Shown piece after piece: positions 7,216 to 10,961 of a DNA stretch of 10,961 nt. This DNA is from Cephalothrix spiralis (Eukaryota > Nemertea > Palaeonemertea > Archinemertea > Cephalotrichidae). The stretch lies in NCBI GenBank assembly GCA_032353305.1, contig JAUCNG010386702.1:1-10961 (forward strand), written 5' to 3'. The translations under genes and the position numbers were made by a program. A model generated the notes under the pieces. That model made no database searches. It worked only from the letters and a program-made list of their open reading frames with translations, and had not been told where the DNA came from. The stretch's first letter is position 1; every line of letters begins with the position of its first letter.

Positions 7216-8147
7216 TTTATGGTTAGGGTTCAAATAAGGGGTATGAAACAATTTTTACCGCTGGTTTCCTTTTATTTCTCTTAATTTTGTCAGTCACTTT
7301 TGAACTGAACCGAATTTGGGACACTGTAGCTTTACGGCCGCAAATGATATCCTCAACACAAGGATAAACTCGATTAATATCCATTCACAACCCGTCCCAA
7401 ATAAGAAATTCTATAGACCTCTTAATAGTGCTTAAAACTCCCCGCTTTACACGTGTCTATGAACTGAAAATTTACTCCGAATTTATCAGTGTATTCGAAA
7501 TGACGCAACGCGCATGTAAAATAATCAAAACACAAATTGATTCCCGACGATCTCCGGAATGGACTTTTTCGTTGGACAGTCGCGTGTCTTAAAGAAGTCG
7601 CGAAAATATATGATTTGGGACAGAAAAAAAATATGGTTTTTGATTGGGTTTTCCCAATCGTATATTGAGGAGATCATTCCGCGGCCATTCAGCTGCAGTG
7701 TGTCAAATTTGAATAGGTAGTAGTTATTGAAAAAAAATAAAAGAAATAAAGTTGGTAAAATTCGTTCCATACCTAGTAATTTAACCTCTGCTATGGTTAA
7801 TATTATTTTGTATATAATTTTTTTTCATGGTGGTGTAGCGACCATAAAGACATTATTCCAGGAATTTGAAAATTACTAGAAGATCATTGCAAACGAGATT
7901 TTGTTCAAGTTTAACGGTTTTCAGTGAGTTTATTCACATAATATTTGTACTGGTTGTGTTTCGCATATATGTGAATCACTAGCTTATCTTCATCCGGGTC
8001 CCGTCTTGTTTTGCTGCTGTCATGCTCCATTTTGTAGAAGGCATGATGAGATGTACACAACGTTGAATTTTTTCTGTCGGAATTTTTACTTTTGGGGAAA
8101 TAGCTGCTATGTATTTTTATATATATTTTGGGACCAAAATTTTGAAT
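7216..8147. other. stretch without a supported gene; small hairpin
   Basis: No gene was recognised. The tidiest local structure is GATTGGG-TTTT-CCCAATC (7642-7659), a 7-bp perfect stem. A minus-strand 81-codon frame over 7525-7770 has no recognisable motif and an A/T-run-derived aromatic composition, so it is treated as chance. Confidence 0.45.
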
Positions 8148-8157
8148 ATGACGTCAT
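8148..8157. promoter_or_regulatory. perfect CRE-type palindrome ATGACGTCAT
   Basis: Second TGACGTCA octamer in the window (8149-8156), here extended to a 10-bp palindrome. A G-rich run (GGGGGAGGGGGG, 8175-8186) follows about 18 bp downstream. No transcript start can be placed, so a regulatory role is conjectural. Confidence 0.35.
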
Positions 8158-8189
8158 AACTATAGCCTATTTTAGGGGGAGGGGGGAAT

Positions 8190-9850
8190 CGACATCAGTT
8201 TATTGAAAGAACAAATATATCAAAACAGTCTGCTGCGTGCTAAATAAGTGGCTTCAATAAAAAAATATAATGGTGGTTATCACCCAACTTCTGCATTTGG
8301 AAATTAATCTCCACTACGATAATTGTTGATCAACAACTAAACGGGATAAAAATCGTATCCAACGATTTCATGGATGAGAAAATCACACTAAGCATGACTT
8401 CGGCGTATTCTCATTAAACAATTACATTGTATCCCCATAAATCCGAAAACTTCGCCAAATTTTATTGGTAACATTCCCTTAACACCATGAATTCCCATTT
8501 CCAGTTAAACGTTTACGGTCAAACAACTCTTTAAGACAAAGAAAGAAAATGGATTTTCTTCTTTCGCCCCATGCAATTGTCTTGATGTCCACTACCATAT
8601 CATATGATATGTGAAGGAAGCTCAAAACTATCTATCACAATATGGTAGAAATTCGCAAGTGTACGTACACAATCATATGTTTACAAGGACCTAATTCACA
8701 AACAAAAATTTAGTATACAGAAATAAGGTCAATCGTTATCAAATTTGAATTCTTCCAACTGCTTCAGCAGTTAAAAATAGTTCATCTCGCTACGACAGCT
8801 GGTAGGTAAATCCTAAGCCTTAACATGACAATTAGATCATTATAGGCGAAAGTGATAAAGAACCGTGAGAGAAAACAAAAATGATTCAAGGTGCATAGTC
8901 TTGAAAACATGGAAATCAGTGATTATAGAGAATTTAGTTAATGTCTCAAGTTTTGTATTCGACTTACCGCATAGACTCGACTGTGGATTTCTGTTTCAGC
9001 ACTATACTATGAGAAGGGGTTCTGAAATCTGGCTTCTTCTATTTTCATATCTCCACGTTTAGTGACCAACTTAATGAAACATCGTTGCGAGTAAATCTGT
9101 TCAGACATGACTGATGATCTTCATAATTCATAATTTAAAAAATTAACAATTCATATTAAAAAATGCACAATGCATTTGAGTTGCGGTGTGGTCGAAAACC
9201 AGTTTTTAAAAGACAATGACAAAACGTTTCTTATGCCGTCTCAAGTATCCATCAAGTTTCGAAATAAATAATCTGACAATGCTTAAGCATTTTCCACTGG
9301 TGCGTCGGCACATTCTTAATTGTCGCCGCGAAATGCCAACCACTTAATTACAATTTTTGCTGATGCAACAATTCCGTTTCTCGATACTGGTATAGGTCAG
9401 ATTCTTCCAATAAGTAACCCCATCTATATTACTGACATCAGCAAGATAAATTTCGATGAACCCGCTATAAGATTTTAGGCGAGAGAAAACAACTTGATAC
9501 AAAATTCCTAATGTGAAATTGTTCCATTATTTTTGTTAATGTCAGCATTCGAACACCGCAACAAACCTATATAACTCGTGTTAAATTTTATATTGTTCCA
9601 TAGTCCATACCTGCACACCGATCTTTTTCTATCAAAAGATTGTGAACGTTTTTTTAACAATTTTTACGCTAATGATCGCCCTTTAAAAAATTTTTTGTTT
9701 GGTATGAGAATGCACAAAATTCTCTACTTTAAAATTAAAAAAATATATCAATAACTGTCCAAAAAATAGTTCAAAAACATCAATTTCCTCCGTTTCTGAC
9801 CTCTGAACACACTCAGAATCGACGAAGTGTAGTATATAATACAATAAGGT
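8190..9850. other. stretch without a supported gene; several short palindromes
   Basis: No exon or RNA gene was recognised in about 1.65 kb. Perfect short palindromes include TTGTTGATCAACAA (8323-8336), CATATCATATGATATG (8596-8611), GTGTACGTACAC (8659-8670) and AATGCTTAAGCATT (9278-9291). A nested imperfect hairpin lies at 8533-8583: AAGACAA outer arm with TTGTCTT, GAAAGAAAAT inner arm with ATTTTCTTCTTTC. The 65-codon plus-strand frame at 8865-9062 shows no family signature. Confidence 0.45.
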
Positions 9851-9885
9851 GTATCAGCTTTGATGTACGTGACAATAATGAGTCG

Positions 9886-10100
9886 GAATTTCTCGAGAAA
9901 CAACGGGCATCACTTCTCTTATATGACGGGCGTCATTGAATTCTCGAAATAGAAACAGACGGTCCTCTTGGTTGTATGCCACGCACTCTAATCTATTTTC
10001 TTTACACCAATTAGAGTCAGGTTCACCTCTAAGGGAGGGACAGCGTCCCACTCCACGTATTTATACTGACCGAGCAACCCAGTCAATGGTCTAGTGTTCA
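9886..10100 (-). other. possible SINE body, palindrome-rich
   Basis: This segment lies 3' of the tRNA-like head on the minus strand and is richer in G and C than the AT-rich DNA on its far side. It contains TTTCTCGAGAAA (9889-9900), ATGACG-gg-CGTCAT (9923-9936) and a CTCTAAT/ATTAGAG stem (9986-10016). Next to the head, the minus strand reads GGTCAGTATAAATACGTGG. A 65-codon minus-strand frame (9854-10051) covers most of it but shows no known protein family. I infer that it is the tRNA-unrelated part of the SINE. The 3' tail and target duplication were not found, so the lower boundary is a guess. Confidence 0.35.
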
Positions 10101-10172
10101 TACCCCTAGGTAGTCCCGAAACTGCAACCACCGACTGGAAGGCGAGTGCGCTATCTCATGCGCCATAGCACC
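10101..10172 (-). mobile_element. tRNA-derived SINE head (tRNA-Gly-like, degenerate)
   Basis: Read on the minus strand from 10172, the segment begins GGTGCTATGGCGCATGAG. Numbered from that first base, it has U8, a perfect GCGC/GCGC D-stem (10-13 with 22-25), A14, A21 and the loop CTTCCAG at 32-38. That places T33, anticodon TCC (34-36) and A37 as in a tRNA-Gly. An A-box-like TGGCGCATGAG sits at 8-18 and a degraded B-box-like GTTTCGGGACT at 51-61, the expected spacing. The anticodon, T and acceptor stems no longer pair properly, so this is not a working tRNA gene. A SINE head, with internal RNA polymerase III promoter, fits best. A lone tRNA pseudogene is the alternative. Confidence 0.65.
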
Positions 10173-10173
10173 G

Positions 10174-10843
10174 TTTCGTTACAGATATACTTCTCAGAAA
10201 TGGATCGGGGTTTTTAAATAAATGGGAAATAGTTCCCAATATACATGTACTTATAGGCCGAAAGCAAAACTTAATACTCTCGCGATAATAACATAGAACA
10301 TTTTTTCATTCATCATAATAGATTGGAAAAACTAAGATGTTGCGTAAAAAGATAGGGTTCTCGATTATAAAAAACGTTGTGGGAATGGAACTGTTGAGTT
10401 AAAAGAGTAAAGCTGTTCGAACCCAAGCGATTGCAACAAAATTGTATTGTCTGAAGCGGTTCATAAAAACACAAAAATATGTTTCCCGGTACAAAAACAT
10501 TATATTACAAATAGATGGTGCTTTAATCCGCTACTACAATAAAATCTTGAATATTCATATTTTCCTTTGCTAGCTGGTTTCTTAGCTGATATTAGCTACC
10601 TGGAGTGGATATTGATAAATAGACAGATTTATATCAACTCTTAGAGGTCTATCTGGACAAAACCTACCAACACAATTTAAAAATTAAGATGTTTTAAAGT
10701 CACAAAAATGACGTTTTTTGAGCAAAAAAATCTTTAGGACAATACAAGGAGGAATGTTATTAGATTGATTAAACAACTTTTGTGATTCTGCAGTGGTTGT
10801 GCAAGTCATCTGCCGTAGGAAGTTAACTCTTTGGAGACACAAG
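10174..10843. other. AT-rich stretch without a supported gene
   Basis: No gene was recognised. A small GGGAA-atag-TTCCC hairpin lies at 10224-10237 and an ACATGTA word near 10242. A minus-strand 77-codon frame (10684-10917) runs into the palindromic array and has no recognisable domain. Confidence 0.45.
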
Positions 10844-10903
10844 CCGAGATAACTCGGTTTCACTAAGCTAATCTCGGTGCCGTAAGACGAGATAACTCGG
10901 TTT
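10844..10903. repeat. two-copy CGAGATAACTCGGTTT palindromic array
   Basis: CCGAGATAACTCGGTTT (10844-10860) recurs as CGAGATAACTCGGTTT (10888-10903), offset by 43 bp. Each unit is a short hairpin (CGAG-ATAA-CTCG). Between them lies ATCTCGG (10871-10877), an inverted copy of the unit's first half. Alternating direct and inverted short motifs of this type often form the subterminal region of DNA transposons; a protein-binding array is another reading. Confidence 0.75.
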
Positions 10904-10928
10904 GCCATTTTGAACAAAGGGCCACCGT

Positions 10929-10961
10929 AGAAATACGAAACTAAACCTCAGAAATACGAAA
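10929..10961. repeat. start of a 21-bp-period tandem repeat, cut by window end
   Basis: AGAAATACGAAA occurs at 10929-10940 and again at 10950-10961, the last bases of the window, which gives a 21-bp period. Only one full unit and part of the next are visible, so the array may continue beyond the window. Confidence 0.6.

Noticed and set aside
6039-7455. Shared TCTATAGACC with nearby CCG(T/C)TTTACAC words at 6039 and 7410 as ends of one element
   Set aside because: They are in the same orientation, the spacing between the two shared words differs greatly, and there is no further similarity. Ten bases can match by chance.
7525-7770. 81-codon minus-strand frame as a gene
   Set aside because: It has no motif, is rich in Phe/Leu/Tyr translated from A/T runs, and shows no splice or promoter context.
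9854-10051. 65-codon minus-strand frame as a protein-coding exon
   Set aside because: It overlaps the probable SINE body next to a tRNA-like head, has no recognised domain, and is explained by the GC-richer composition.
10101-10172. Functional tRNA-Gly gene
   Set aside because: The acceptor, anticodon and T stems do not pair and the B-box is degraded, although the D-stem and anticodon position are preserved.
1-10961. CRISPR array, phage, operon or other prokaryotic system
   Set aside because: There is no regularly spaced repeat array, no dense coding and no ribosome-binding-site pattern. The repeat types present are eukaryotic.

Overview
The window looks like non-coding chromosomal DNA from an AT-rich eukaryote, most likely an invertebrate animal. 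By eye only about a third of the bases are G or C. No open frame is longer than about 100 codons, and there are no Shine-Dalgarno/operon patterns and no recognisable prokaryotic or organellar genes. What it does hold fits an animal intergenic or intronic region: foldback elements, a Tc1/mariner-type miniature transposon, a tRNA-derived SINE head and a likely LINE tail. The word ACATGTA recurs and would suit a marine invertebrate such as a mollusc, but I cannot fix the taxon.

Layout. Positions 1-320 may contain one weak terminal-exon candidate (141-319, plus strand). A cluster of TAGGCTA/TAGCCTA words follows (about 328-620). At its core is a perfect palindrome with two 44-base arms and a 4-base loop (339-430), flanked by 11-bp direct repeats. 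From 490 to 1890 there is AT-rich sequence with a slightly GC-richer island around 1350-1525. Two foldback elements then lie about 70 bp apart: an imperfect hairpin (1899-2022) and a longer MITE-like foldback (2094-2472).

From 2473 to about 4390 the sequence is mostly featureless AT-rich DNA. It holds a short tandem duplication, a probable minus-strand LINE 3' tail (about 3565-3620, perhaps preceded by decayed reverse-transcriptase end sequence) and a 48-bp hairpin. An exact 31-bp direct repeat occurs at 4391-4421 and 4854-4884. The Tc1/mariner-like MITE is at 6989-7213, with CAGT ends and flanking TA. Two perfect CRE octamers (TGACGTCA) lie at 6245 and 8149.

The last kilobase holds a tRNA-Gly-like SINE head on the minus strand (10101-10172) with a palindrome-rich possible body below it, a two-copy CGAGATAACTCG array (10844-10903) and the start of a 21-bp tandem repeat cut by the window end.

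I see no set of genes working together here. The strongest signals are structural: unusually clean inverted repeats that may be recent insertions or template-switch products. No confident protein-coding gene can be annotated.
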